In this document: in pieces, positions 52,023 to 60,876 of the stretch
Position numbering within the stretch: the stretch's first letter is position 1
How the letters are laid out: each line of letters opens with the position of its first letter
Source: Microbispora hainanensis
Lineage (GTDB): Bacteria; Actinomycetota; Actinomycetes; Streptosporangiales; Streptosporangiaceae
Reading direction: 5' to 3'
Length of the DNA stretch: 64,000 nucleotides
Assembly (NCBI RefSeq): GCF_036186745.1
Contig: NZ_CP108086.1
Location: 3,844,001-3,908,000 of the forward strand
Notes under the pieces: generated by a model
Database searches by the model: none
The model's input: only the letters and a program-made list of their open reading frames with translations
Told to the model about the DNA's origin: nothing
Made by a program: the position numbers and the translations under genes

Positions 52023-52328
52023 CGTTCCAGTCGGCCATGGCTCTCCGCCATGACCTCCTCGGCTCTCCCGGCGTGTCCGTGTTTCATGAAAATTTCACTG
52101 GCGCGCACCGGGTGCGGACGGTCTCACCTGCCGGAATCGGCGGGTGCCAGGACCACCCCGTCAGCTGGTCGACACGGAGCATTGACCCGGGTTCGCGGGG
52201 TCCGTACTTTTGGCCGTGTTCCGGTTCATGGATGTTGTTCACATCTATGAATTCCCTTAGCGGGACCAGGAGTGGCGCCGCCACCAGCCTCGGTCAGGGG
52301 TCCTGCACGACCTGCGAGGAGCTCGGCT

Positions 52329-53663
52329 TTGAGAAGGAGTAGCAGAACCGGAGTCGGGGTGATCGGCACCGTTGTCGGGGTCGCCGCCCTGGTGGGCGGC
52401 GTCTTCGTCGGCGTGTCCAACGCGGCGCCCAGTGCGGGACCCAATGCGGGACCCAGTGCGGGACCCAGCGCGGGCGCCTACCGGATCGTGAACGGCGCCA
52501 GCGGCCTGTGCCTGACCGTCCCCGGCAACAGCACCGCCGACGGCGTGCAGCTCACCGTCTCCAGCTGCAACGGCGCGAGCAACCAGACCTGGAACCTGTC
52601 CACCCAGGGCAGCGGCTTCCGCCTGGCCGCCGCCAACAGCGGCAAGTGCGCCGGGGTGAAGGACGCCTCCACCTCCGCGGGCAGGGCCGTCCAGCAGGAG
52701 TCCTGCACCGGCTCCACGTCGCAGACCTGGGAGCTGACCGCCTCGGGCTCCAACTACCGCGTCGTCAACGCCAACAGCGACAAGTGCCTCAACACCAAGG
52801 ACAACTCCACCTCCTCAGGCGCGCTCGTGCAGCAGAACTCCTGCGACTCGGTGTCCACCAAACAGTGGTCACTCCAGCCCACCGGCTCCCAGCCGCCCGC
52901 TTCCCCCACCCCCACCAGGACGCCGACGAGATCCCCTTCGCCCACGCCGAGCACCAATCCGACGCCGCCGCCGTCGGGCTGGCCCAGCCCGAACGGCTCG
53001 CAGGCGGTCACCAGCACGATCAGCGTCTCCGGCACCGTGGACGGGGGCCTTAAGCGCTACTACGCAAGTGGTGACATGGGCGACGGCGGGCAGAGCGAGA
53101 GCCAGGACCCGATCTTCGAGCTGGCCAACGGCGCAACGCTCAAGAACGTGATCATCGGCTCGCCCGGCGCCGACGGCATCCACTGTCTGGGCAGCTGCAC
53201 GCTGCAGAACGTCTGGTGGGAGGACGTCGGCGAAGACGCCGCCACCCTGCTGGGCAGCTCGTCGTCGCAGGTCATGACCATTGACGGCGGCGGCGCCAGG
53301 AGCGCCTCCGACAAGGTGTTCCAGCACAACGGCCCCGGCACGATGATCATCAGGAACTTCCAGGTGGAGAACTTCGGGAAGCTCTACCGCGCCTGCGGCA
53401 ACTGCACGAACTCCTACCAGCGGCACGTCCAGATGTCGAACATCGTGGCGACCTCTCCCGGCAAGGCGCTCGCGGGCATCAACACCAACTGGGGCGACAC
53501 TGCGCGCTTCTCGAACATCACGATCAAGAACGACTCCAGCCACAAGATCGTGATCTGCGAGAAGTACAAGGGTGTGCCGAAGGGCAGCGAGCCCACGAAG
53601 ATCGGTGAGGGCGCCGACGGCACGAACTGCATCTACAGCTCTTCCGACATCCACTACCAGTAA
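52329..53663 (+). CDS. Secreted pectate lyase (PL3-like) with ricin B lectin domain
   Basis: This is a secreted carbohydrate-active enzyme of about 444 aa. After a signal peptide (1-35, ending S-N-A-A-P) comes a short 12-bp-encoded P-S-A-G repeat. Then a ricin-type beta-trefoil (about 50-180) carries three Q-x-W motifs (NQTWNLS, SQTWELT, TKQWSLQ) for sugar binding. A Pro/Thr linker and a catalytic domain (about 245-444) of the PL3-type beta-helix follow (GSPGADGIHCLGSCTLQNV, AATLLGSSSSQVM). The TTG at 52329 is preferred with GAGGAG upstream; GTG 52272 is an alternative. It degrades pectin or polygalacturonate outside the cell. Confidence 0.88.
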   Translation: MRRSSRTGVGVIGTVVGVAALVGGVFVGVSNAAPSAGPNAGPSAGPSAGAYRIVNGASGLCLTVPGNSTADGVQLTVSSCNGASNQTWNLSTQGSGFRLAAANSGKCAGVKDASTSAGRAVQQESCTGSTSQTWELTASGSNYRVVNANSDKCLNTKDNSTSSGALVQQNSCDSVSTKQWSLQPTGSQPPASPTPTRTPTRSPSPTPSTNPTPPPSGWPSPNGSQAVTSTISVSGTVDGGLKRYYASGDMGDGGQSESQDPIFELANGATLKNVIIGSPGADGIHCLGSCTLQNVWWEDVGEDAATLLGSSSSQVMTIDGGGARSASDKVFQHNGPGTMIIRNFQVENFGKLYRACGNCTNSYQRHVQMSNIVATSPGKALAGINTNWGDTARFSNITIKNDSSHKIVICEKYKGVPKGSEPTKIGEGADGTNCIYSSSDIHYQ

Positions 53664-53722
53664 GCGCGCCGGCCGGCCCGCGGATCCCCCGGGCCACGTG
53701 TGACGGCGGTGCGAGAAAAACG

Positions 53723-53757
53723 GAAGGCCCGGTGGTCCCCCCATCCACCGGGCCTTC
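53723..53757. terminator. Perfect 13-bp hairpin between convergent genes
   Basis: GAAGGCCCGGTGG at 53723-53735 pairs exactly with 53745-53757, loop 9 bases. On the minus strand it is followed by a T-run (complement of 53716-53720), so it is a strong terminator for the M20 gene and probably also blocks the pectate lyase transcript. Confidence 0.85.
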
Positions 53758-53777
53758 TGTGTCCGATTGCCGCGGGC

Positions 53778-55130
53778 TCAGGACGCGCCGTGCCAGCCGC
53801 CGTAGTCGGCGAGGAACAGGGCCTCGGTCGTGATGATCCGCTTGAGCTCGTCCAGCACCAGCCGTTCGTTGGGGGCGTGGATCGAGGCGCCGTCGTCCTC
53901 GGCGCCGTACAGCAGGATCTCGGCCTGGGGGAACTGCCGGGCGAGGGCCGCCACCAGCGGGATCGAGCCGCCCTGGCCGACCTGGCGCGGCGCCCGCCCG
54001 AAGGCGCGCTCCAGCGCGCGCCCCGCGGCGTTCATGGCCGGGCCGCCCGGCTCGATCTGGAAGCCCGAGCCGGTGACGAAGTCGCTGAAGGAGACCTTGA
54101 CCCCCCACGGCGCGACCTTCTCCAGGTAGGCCGTCACGTCGTTCAGCGCCTGCCGGGAGTCACCGCTCGCGGGGATGCGGATCGTGACGCGCGCGCGGGC
54201 CACCGCCTGGACCGCGTTGATGGCGCCGGTCACGGTCGGCACGTCCAGCCCGGTCACCGTGATCGCGTACGACGCCCAGAGCCGGTCGGCGAGCGAGCCG
54301 TCGCCGACCAGCGACACGCCGTCGAGCACTCCGGCGAGCTCGCGGAACTCCTCTTCGCCGGCGGCCTCGCCGGGGAAGGTCCCCGGTTCGAGCCCGGGCA
54401 CCCGTACGCTGCCCTGGTCGTCGTGCAGGGCGGTCAGCATGCGCATGAGCGCGGCCAGCGCGTCGGGGGCGGCGCCGCCGAACGAGCCGCTGTGCACGGC
54501 CTCGGCGAGCGTGCGGACCTCCACGGTGAACGCGGCCATGCCGCGCAGCGAGGTGGTGATCGCGGGGTCGCCCACCGCGGGGTTGCCGACGTCGGCGATG
54601 ACCATGGCGTCGGCGCGCAGCAGTTCGGGGTTCTTCTCGACGAACGCCTCCAGGCGCTCGCCGGCGTACTCCTCCTGGCCCTCGATGATGACCTTCAGCC
54701 CGACCGGGAACCGGCCGTTGAAAGTGCGCAGCGCGGCCACGTGGGCGATGACGCCGCTCTTGTCGTCGGCCGCGCCCCGGCCGTGCATGACCCCGTCGAC
54801 GACCGTGGGCTCGAACGGCGGAGTGCGCCACAGGGCGAGGTCGCCTGCGGGCTGCACGTCGTAGTGCGCGTAGAGCAGCACGGTCGGGGCCCCTTCGGGG
54901 GCGGGCGCCTCGGCGAACACGGCGGGGAAGCTGCCCTCGATGGGGATCTGCCGGACGTGCGGGAGGCCGGCGTCGCGCAGCAGCCGTTCGACGAGCGCCG
55001 CGGCCTCAAGGACCGGGGCCTCGGAGTGGCCGGGGAACGCGACGGACGGTATGGCGACGAGGCGCTTGAGGTCCTCGACCGTCTGCGGCATGCCCTCCTC
55101 GACGGCGCGCTCGATCTCCTCTGGTGTCAC
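53778..55130 (-). CDS. M20 family dipeptidase
   Basis: This is a zinc-dependent M20 metallopeptidase of 450 aa, usual for the dipeptidase subgroup. Metal and catalytic residues are visible in LLYAHYDVQPAG (His and Asp), GRGAADDKSGV (bridging Asp), EGQEEYAG (catalytic and metal Glu) and VIADVGNP. The C-terminal part has EDDGASIHAPNERL with the last His ligand. The lid domain lies about 200-320. It is cytoplasmic and cleaves dipeptides or N-acyl amino acids. The GTG at 55130 follows GGGAG. Confidence 0.92.
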   Translation of the reverse strand: MTPEEIERAVEEGMPQTVEDLKRLVAIPSVAFPGHSEAPVLEAAALVERLLRDAGLPHVRQIPIEGSFPAVFAEAPAPEGAPTVLLYAHYDVQPAGDLALWRTPPFEPTVVDGVMHGRGAADDKSGVIAHVAALRTFNGRFPVGLKVIIEGQEEYAGERLEAFVEKNPELLRADAMVIADVGNPAVGDPAITTSLRGMAAFTVEVRTLAEAVHSGSFGGAAPDALAALMRMLTALHDDQGSVRVPGLEPGTFPGEAAGEEEFRELAGVLDGVSLVGDGSLADRLWASYAITVTGLDVPTVTGAINAVQAVARARVTIRIPASGDSRQALNDVTAYLEKVAPWGVKVSFSDFVTGSGFQIEPGGPAMNAAGRALERAFGRAPRQVGQGGSIPLVAALARQFPQAEILLYGAEDDGASIHAPNERLVLDELKRIITTEALFLADYGGWHGAS

Positions 55131-55379
55131 GACGTTCTCCCGGAATGTACGCGGATCTTGCCAGGTCGGCTGGTGGAACCCCATTTGACCACAGGTCGGG
55201 CCGGCCCAGCTCCCGCGCCTGGACGGCCCCAATCTACGGTGACGGATTTCGTTGCCGTTACATGTCGATGTCACGGAATCCGAACTTCTTTCACAGTGAC
55301 GCCACGTAATCACTTGGCAAAACGCGGAAGCGGCATGCACACTGTGCAGCAGCGACGGATCACCTGAGGGAAGGTTGCG

Positions 55380-56762
55380 ATGACGCGCCCCGACGTTCTC
55401 AAGGCCGCACAGGACAATCTCTGGATGCACTTCACGCGCCACTCCTCCTACGAGGGAGGGGAGGTGCCCATGATCGTGCGCGGCGAGGGCGCCTACGTCT
55501 ACGACATCCACGGCAAGCGGTATCTCGACGGCCTGGCCGGACTGTTCGTGGTGCAGGTCGGTCACGGCCGCGCCGAGCTGGCCGAGGCCGCCGCCAAGCA
55601 GGCCCAGGAGCTCGCGTTCTTCCCCCTGTGGTCGTATGCGCACCCGAAGGCGGCCGAGCTCGCCGCGCGGCTCGCGGAGCTCACCCCCGGTGACCTCAAC
55701 CGCGTCTTCTTCACCACCGGCGGCGGCGAGGCCGTCGAGTCGGCCTGGAAGCTGGCCAAGCAGTACTACAAGCTCAAGGGCAAGCCGCTGAAGACCAAGG
55801 TCGTCAGCCGGTCCATCGCCTACCACGGCACCCCGCAGGGCGCGCTGTCGATCACCGGCATCCCGGCGCTCAAGCAGGTCTTCGAGCCGCTGGTGCCCGG
55901 CGCGATCAAGGCCCCCAACACGAACCTCTACCGCGCCGACGAGATCTCCGGCTTCCCCGGCCTGGACAAGGACCCCGAGGCGTTCGGCCGCTGGGCCGCC
56001 GACCAGGTCGGCAAGGCCATCGAGATGGAGGGCCCGGACACCGTGGCCGCCGTCTTCGTCGAGCCGGTGCAGAACGCCGGCGGCTGTTTCCCGCCGCCCC
56101 CCGGATACTTCCAGCGCCTGCGCGAGATCTGCGACGCCCACGACGTGCTGCTCGTGTCGGACGAGGTCATCTGTGCCTTCGGCCGTCTCGGCACGATGTT
56201 CGGCGGCCAGAAGTTCGACTACGTGCCGGACATCATCACCTGTGCGAAGGGCCTGACCAGCGGTTACTCGCCCATCGGCGCCATGATCGTGTCGGAGCGG
56301 CTGTTCGAGCCGTTCAAGCACGGCAGCGAGACCTTCGCGCACGGATACACCTTCGGCGGCCACCCGGTGTCGGCCGCCGTCGCCCTGGCCAACCTCGACA
56401 TCTTCGAGCGGGAGGGGCTGCTTGAGCACGTCACGGCCAACGAGCCGGTGTTCAAGGCGACCCTCGACCGGCTGCGCGACCTGCCGATCGTCGGCGACGT
56501 CCGCGGCTCGGGCTACTTCTACGGAATCGAGCTGGTCAAGGACAAGTCCACCAAGCAGACCTTCAACGAGGAGGAGTCGGAGCGCCTGCTGCGCGGCTTC
56601 CTCTCGAAGGCGCTGTACGACGCCGGCCTGTACTGCCGGGCGGACGACCGTGGGGACCCGGTCGTGCAGCTCGCCCCGCCGCTGATCTGCGGCCCCAAGG
56701 AGTTCGACGAGATCGAGTCGATTCTCCGTTCGGTGCTCACCGAGGCGTGGGCCCGCCTTTAG
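55380..56762 (+). CDS. Class III aminotransferase (omega-amino-acid:pyruvate type)
   Basis: This is a PLP enzyme of 460 aa. The cofactor lysine is in TCAKGLTSGYSPIGA, the phosphate-binding stretch is TTGGGEAVESAWKLAK, and DEVICAFGRLGTMFG is the Asp for the pyridine nitrogen. It resembles the beta-alanine or omega-amino acid:pyruvate transaminase group; in mycobacteria Rv3329 is similar in length. A GGAAGG site precedes the ATG. It is followed 67 bp later by alanine dehydrogenase, so transamination to pyruvate could make alanine, which Ald would oxidise back. The coupling is a plausible amine-catabolic cycle, not proven. Confidence 0.92.
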   Translation: MTRPDVLKAAQDNLWMHFTRHSSYEGGEVPMIVRGEGAYVYDIHGKRYLDGLAGLFVVQVGHGRAELAEAAAKQAQELAFFPLWSYAHPKAAELAARLAELTPGDLNRVFFTTGGGEAVESAWKLAKQYYKLKGKPLKTKVVSRSIAYHGTPQGALSITGIPALKQVFEPLVPGAIKAPNTNLYRADEISGFPGLDKDPEAFGRWAADQVGKAIEMEGPDTVAAVFVEPVQNAGGCFPPPPGYFQRLREICDAHDVLLVSDEVICAFGRLGTMFGGQKFDYVPDIITCAKGLTSGYSPIGAMIVSERLFEPFKHGSETFAHGYTFGGHPVSAAVALANLDIFEREGLLEHVTANEPVFKATLDRLRDLPIVGDVRGSGYFYGIELVKDKSTKQTFNEEESERLLRGFLSKALYDAGLYCRADDRGDPVVQLAPPLICGPKEFDEIESILRSVLTEAWARL

Positions 56763-56829
56763 ACCATAGAGCTCGTGCGGCCGGGCAGGGGGCGACCGTG
56801 ACGAGTGACCGCTTGAAAGGACACACCTC

Positions 56830-57945
56830 ATGAAGATCGGCGTGCCCGCCGAGGTCAAGAACCACGAATACCGCGTCGCCGCCACCCCGGCCGGCGTCCA
56901 CGAGCTCGTCCGTCACGGCCACGAGGTCGACGTCCAGCGCGGTGCCGGACTCGGCTCCCACATCACCGACGAGGAGTACCTCGCGGCCGGCGCCAAGCTG
57001 GTCGAGGGCGCCGACGAGGTGTGGGCCGAGTCGGAGATGATCCTCAAGGTCAAGGAGCCGATCGCGGAGGAGTACCACCGGCTCCGCGCGGACCAGATCC
57101 TGTTCACCTATCTCCACCTCGCCGCCTCCCGGCCGTGCACCGACGCGCTGCTCGCGGCGGGCACCACCGCCATCGCGTACGAGACCGTCCAGGTCGGCAA
57201 CGGGCTGCCGCTGCTGGCCCCGATGTCGGAGGTCGCCGGGCGGCTGGCCCCCCAGGTCGGCGCGTACAACCTGATGCGGTTCAACGGCGGACGCGGCGTG
57301 CTTCCCGGCGGGGTGCCCGGCGTGGCCCCCGCCAAGGTCGTCGTGATCGGCGGCGGCGTCTCCGGCCTCAACGCGGCGCAGATCGCCGTCGGCATGGGCG
57401 CCGACGTGACGATCCTCGACGTAAACATCGACCGGCTGCGCTTCATCGACGCCATCTACCAGGGCCGGCTGAAGACGCTGGTCTCGACGTCGTACGCGAT
57501 CGAGCGGGCGGTGATCGAGGCCGACCTGGTCATCGGCGCCGTGCTCATCCCGGGCGCCAAGGCCCCGACGCTCGTCTCCAACGAGCTGGTCTCCCGCATG
57601 AAGCCGGGCTCCGTGCTCGTCGACATCGCGATCGACCAGGGCGGCTGCTTCGAGGACTCCCGCCCGACCACGCACGCCGAGCCGACGTTCCGCGTGCACG
57701 AGTCGGTGTTCTACTGCGTGGCGAACATGCCGGGCTCGGTGGCCAACACCTCCACCTACGCCCTGACCAACGCGACCCTGCCGTACGCCGTGAAGATCGC
57801 CGACAGGGGCTGGAAGGACGCGCTGCGCGGCGACGAGGCGCTCGGCCTGGGTCTCAACACCCACGCAGGCGTCCTCACCAACGCGCCCGTCGCTTCGGCG
57901 CACGGCCTGGCGTACACGCCGGTCGCGGAGATCCTCGCCGCCTGA
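56830..57945 (+). CDS. ald: Alanine dehydrogenase
   Basis: This is a NAD-dependent L-alanine dehydrogenase of 371 aa, the family length. The substrate domain has KIGVPAEVKNHEYRVA (Arg15 and Lys for pyruvate), and FTYLHLAA carries the catalytic His. The NAD-binding Rossmann motif is VVVIGGGVSGLNAAQIAVGM. It interconverts alanine and pyruvate with NAD. It follows the class III aminotransferase in the same direction with a 67-bp gap and AAAGGA before the ATG, so it is probably in the same operon, although it could have its own promoter. Confidence 0.96.
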   Translation: MKIGVPAEVKNHEYRVAATPAGVHELVRHGHEVDVQRGAGLGSHITDEEYLAAGAKLVEGADEVWAESEMILKVKEPIAEEYHRLRADQILFTYLHLAASRPCTDALLAAGTTAIAYETVQVGNGLPLLAPMSEVAGRLAPQVGAYNLMRFNGGRGVLPGGVPGVAPAKVVVIGGGVSGLNAAQIAVGMGADVTILDVNIDRLRFIDAIYQGRLKTLVSTSYAIERAVIEADLVIGAVLIPGAKAPTLVSNELVSRMKPGSVLVDIAIDQGGCFEDSRPTTHAEPTFRVHESVFYCVANMPGSVANTSTYALTNATLPYAVKIADRGWKDALRGDEALGLGLNTHAGVLTNAPVASAHGLAYTPVAEILAA

Positions 57946-57972
57946 CCGCAGACGTGGGGGATCAGCGCGGAA

Positions 57973-58171
57973 GTGCCTGACAAACGCTGCCCGTCGTGAG
58001 CGTGCAGGTGGATGCATCGCAAGGCGGAGGAGGAGGCCATAGCCGGAGCTATGGGCGACGAATCCGGGCCCCGCGGAGATCGTGAGCCGGTGAGCAATCT
58101 TCGCGGGTAGGGCGAGAACGCCGCGATGCGCCGCCTGGGCCACGCGCAGCAGGGCGTGATTTGTCAGGCAC
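57973..58171. mobile_element. MITE-like element with 12-bp terminal inverted repeats
   Basis: The 199-bp segment begins GTGCCTGACAAA (57973-57984) and ends with its exact complement (58160-58171). The next 35 bases of each end keep partial inverted similarity (for example GATGCATCGC at the left against the complement of GATGCGCC at the right). It has an internal hairpin 58037-58054 (CCATAG/CTATGG) and no coding capacity. No target-site duplication is obvious. It looks like a non-autonomous DNA transposon derivative; the transposase is not in the window. Confidence 0.65.
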
Positions 58172-59615
58172 GACCGAGACCGAGGCGTCTGCGCAGATCC
58201 CTCGCGGTGCCGAGCACGTGCTCGACCTCGGCCGGGGTGGGTAACGGGGCCGTCCCCGGCCGCAGGAGCGTCGCGCGCACCAGGGCGAGGTGCTCGATCG
58301 CGGCCCGGTGCAGTCCGCTCGCCTGCGCGAGCCACCCCACGGTGTCCGCCGGGCCCACCACGTCGGGCCCGTCGCCGAGCGGCGAGGCCCCGGTGAGGAG
58401 CTCGGTGGTGACGAGATCCCACGTGCCGAGGATCTCGACCAGGTCCGCGGGCTCCGCCGCCGGGTCGCCGCGCCTGCGCGCCGCCGCCACGGCGAGCTCC
58501 GCGCGTGCGGCCTGCCCGGGCTCCGCCGGGCGGCTCCAGTAGGGCGGGGCCGGGTCGAGCAGGCACTCCTCGGTCTCGGGCGACGCGCCGAGCAGGGGCA
58601 GCAGCGTCCGCAGCTCGACCATGGCGCCGTGGTGCCCGCGTTCGGCCGCACGCCTGAACCAGTGGCGCGCGCCCTTCAGGTCGTTGTGCTCCGCGACGAG
58701 CAGCAGGCCGAGCCGGAAGGCCGCCTCGGGGTCGTCGGCCGCGGCCTGCCCATACCATCGGGCGGCCCCCGGCTTGTCGTCCATCCGGGCGCAGACGAGA
58801 CCGGCCATCCGCCGCGCGTCCGGCCGGCCGGTCTGCGCCGCCCGTTCGAAGCAGGCGCGTGCCGTGGTCAGGTCGCCCCGGCAGAGCGCCATGTCGCCGA
58901 GCCGGAAGGCCGCCCCGGGGTGGTCGGCGCGGACGGCGAGCCGGTAGAACGCCTCCGCGCCCTTCTCGTCACGTGCCGCGTGCAGGAGCAGGGCCATGTG
59001 ATAGGCGGCCTCCGCGTGGCCGCCACGTGCCGCGTACTCCCACCAGTGCAGCGCCTCGGCCTCGTCGCCTGCGGCGTAGCCCAGGAACCCCAGGTCGTGG
59101 GCCGAGCGCAGGTCGCCGTCCACGGCGGCCCTGAAGTGCCAGCGCCGCGCGCCGATGCCGTCGCCCTGGTCCTCGCAGAGCAGGGCCAGCCGCCGGGCCG
59201 CGTGGCGGGAGCCGTCCTCGGCCGCCCGCTCGAACCACTTGCGTGCTCCGTCGGCGTCGCCGCGCCGCTCCAGCAGCAGTGATGCCAGGTTCGTCGCCGC
59301 GTCGGCGTCACCGGTGTTCGCCGCCAGCTCGAACCAGCCGATGGCCTCCTCGGTCGTTCCGTGCGTGCGGTGCCACAGCCCGAGGTTGTAGGCGCTGTCG
59401 ACGTTGCCCGCCCGCGCCGCCCGCTCCCACCAGAGCCGGGCGCCCAGCCGGTCGTCGCGCTCCGCGCACAGCCGGCCCAGCCGGTGCGCCGCGTCGCTGT
59501 CGCCGTCACGGGCCCTGTCGACCAGGTTCGCCTCGGCCGGGTCCAGGGGTTCAGGGGTACGCGGGACCGGTATCCCGGGCCACGCGGTCGCCTCCGTCGC
59601 TCCCACTAGTGTCAT
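58164..59615 (-). CDS. Sel1/TPR-repeat protein, stop codon inside the MITE-like element
   Basis: This 483-residue protein has about nine Sel1-like repeats (residues 50-340), such as GARLWWERAARAGNVDSAYN and EAIGWFELAANTGDADAATN, forming an alpha-solenoid for protein-protein contacts. The last 130 residues are a helical domain of unknown type. There is no signal peptide, so it is cytoplasmic. Its last codons and stop (TGA in TGCCTGACAAA) lie in the terminal repeat of the 57973-58171 element, so the insertion replaced the original C-terminus or was the end that the gene now uses. The ATG at 59615 is preferred. Confidence 0.85.
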   Translation of the reverse strand: MTLVGATEATAWPGIPVPRTPEPLDPAEANLVDRARDGDSDAAHRLGRLCAERDDRLGARLWWERAARAGNVDSAYNLGLWHRTHGTTEEAIGWFELAANTGDADAATNLASLLLERRGDADGARKWFERAAEDGSRHAARRLALLCEDQGDGIGARRWHFRAAVDGDLRSAHDLGFLGYAAGDEAEALHWWEYAARGGHAEAAYHMALLLHAARDEKGAEAFYRLAVRADHPGAAFRLGDMALCRGDLTTARACFERAAQTGRPDARRMAGLVCARMDDKPGAARWYGQAAADDPEAAFRLGLLLVAEHNDLKGARHWFRRAAERGHHGAMVELRTLLPLLGASPETEECLLDPAPPYWSRPAEPGQAARAELAVAAARRRGDPAAEPADLVEILGTWDLVTTELLTGASPLGDGPDVVGPADTVGWLAQASGLHRAAIEHLALVRATLLRPGTAPLPTPAEVEHVLGTARDLRRRLGLGRA

Positions 59616-59752
59616 GGGACACAGGGTGACACGTAACCGAGTCGTCACGGAGGGTTATTGGCAAGACATTGGGATGACACGTGGGTGCGGCGCCGCGCAG
59701 GCACCACACCCCGCGCTCCCACCTGAGCTCGACGACGTGTCCGGCGGCCGGT

Positions 59753-59774
59753 GGTTCCGGGATATCCCGGAACC
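59753..59774. promoter_or_regulatory. Perfect 22-bp palindrome upstream of the split secreted-protein gene
   Basis: GGTTCCGGGATATCCCGGAACC is self-complementary over all 22 bases. It is 88 bp before the start at 59862 and could be a terminator of upstream transcripts, an operator or an RNA hairpin. No T-tract follows it. Confidence 0.5.
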
Positions 59775-59861
59775 GGCCGCAGGGATTGCCACGATGTGGC
59801 CGGTCAGGGCCCCGGCGCATCGTGGGACTCGTCAGTACGGAGCTCGGACGGGAGAAGAGAG

Positions 59862-60749
59862 ATGACTCAGATGAAGCGCCGTGGAGCGTACGTCAAGGCC
59901 CTCGTGGCCGGCGGGCTGGCCGCCGGTCTCACGTGCGCGACGGTGGCCGGTCCCGCGCAGGCGGACGTGAACCGGCGGCCCCCGAGAATCAACAGCATCA
60001 TCCCGGTCGACGGCGGGTTACGGGTGACGTGGGGGCCGGACACGTTCTTCTCCGGCACGGTCGCGGGCGAGGCGACGGTCCTGACGTTCGGCGGCTACCA
60101 GGAGGGCACATGGAACGACCGCGGCGCCACCACCTCCTTCACCATTCCCGCCGCGCACGTGCGGGCCTACGCCGGCCAGGCCCCCCGGGTGACCGTCTGC
60201 TAAGTGTGGCCCGGCGTCGGGCACCCCTCGGAGTGCGCTTCCAGCGACCCCATCCCGATCGCCGGGAACGTCCCCTCCTTCCCTCCGGGCGCGGGCCAGT
60301 TGCGCCCCGTGCCCAAGCCGCAGAACCTGCGGGTCGTCGCATACGGCGACTACCGGGCGACGGTGCAGTGGGTGAACGGCAGCTCGTACAAGAAGGTGCT
60401 GTTCCGGTATGACCCCGGTGTGCAGGTGGACCTGCCGGGCAACGCGACCAAGGCCACCACGGGGACGCTGGTTCCCGGCAAGACCTACACCTTCAAGGTG
60501 GAAGGCGCCTGGTCGGGCGGTCTCTTCGCGACCCGTTACTCCGGGTGGACCGAGATCACGTACACCGTGCCGAAGAACCCGCCCTTCTGGCCGGGGGGTT
60601 CGGTAGAGAAGCCGTACGGGCCGGACACGTGCAAGCAGGGATACGTCTGGCGTGAGACCACTCCCGCCGACCACGTCTGCGTGACGCGCGCCACCTACAA
60701 CCAGACCCAGGCCGACAACGCCCTCGCGGCGAGCCGCCGCGTTCCCTGA
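59862..60749 (+). pseudogene. Secreted fibronectin-like protein split by an in-frame TAA at 60201-60203
   Basis: The first part (59862-60203, 113 codons) has a signal peptide (about 1-35, ending P-A-Q-A-D) and a beta-sandwich segment with PRINSIIPVDGGLRVTWGP. It is followed in the same frame by an open stretch (60204-60749) with a second Fn3-like segment (NLRVVAYGDYRATVQWVNG) and a C-terminal Cys motif (DTCKQGYVWRETTPADHVC). The two halves read as one gene only if the TAA is ignored: the last residues V-T-V-C are followed at once by VWPGVGHPSE. It is therefore a broken gene or a sequencing error. If only the first half is made, it would be a 113-residue secreted protein. A GGGAGAAGAGAG site precedes the ATG. 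Confidence 0.7.
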
Positions 60750-60813
60750 TCCCCGTGCCCCGAGGTGCCCTGATCCCCTGCGATGCCCGCGCCCGCGTTC
60801 CCTGACCCCCGGC

Positions 60814-60844
60814 GGATGTCGGCCGGAGCCCCCGGCCGGCATCC
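60814..60844. terminator. 13-bp hairpin between convergent genes
   Basis: GGATGTCGGCCGG (60814-60826) pairs with 60832-60844 with one G-U wobble and a 5-base loop. It lies between the ends of the split secreted-protein gene and the UreH-cupredoxin gene and can terminate both. Confidence 0.7.
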
Positions 60845-60876
60845 GTCTTGCCCTGTCCGCGGGGATTGCCCGGGGG

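Larger units (their letters stand above)
51678..52328. other. 651-bp gap with operator and tandem repeat
   Basis: It holds the promoter and TetR-like operator of the ABC operon (51698-51711), a G-rich tandem-repeat array (51842-52022) and the leader of the pectate lyase gene. Short open frames in the repeat have no ribosome-binding site and repetitive products, so I do not call genes here. Confidence 0.6.
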
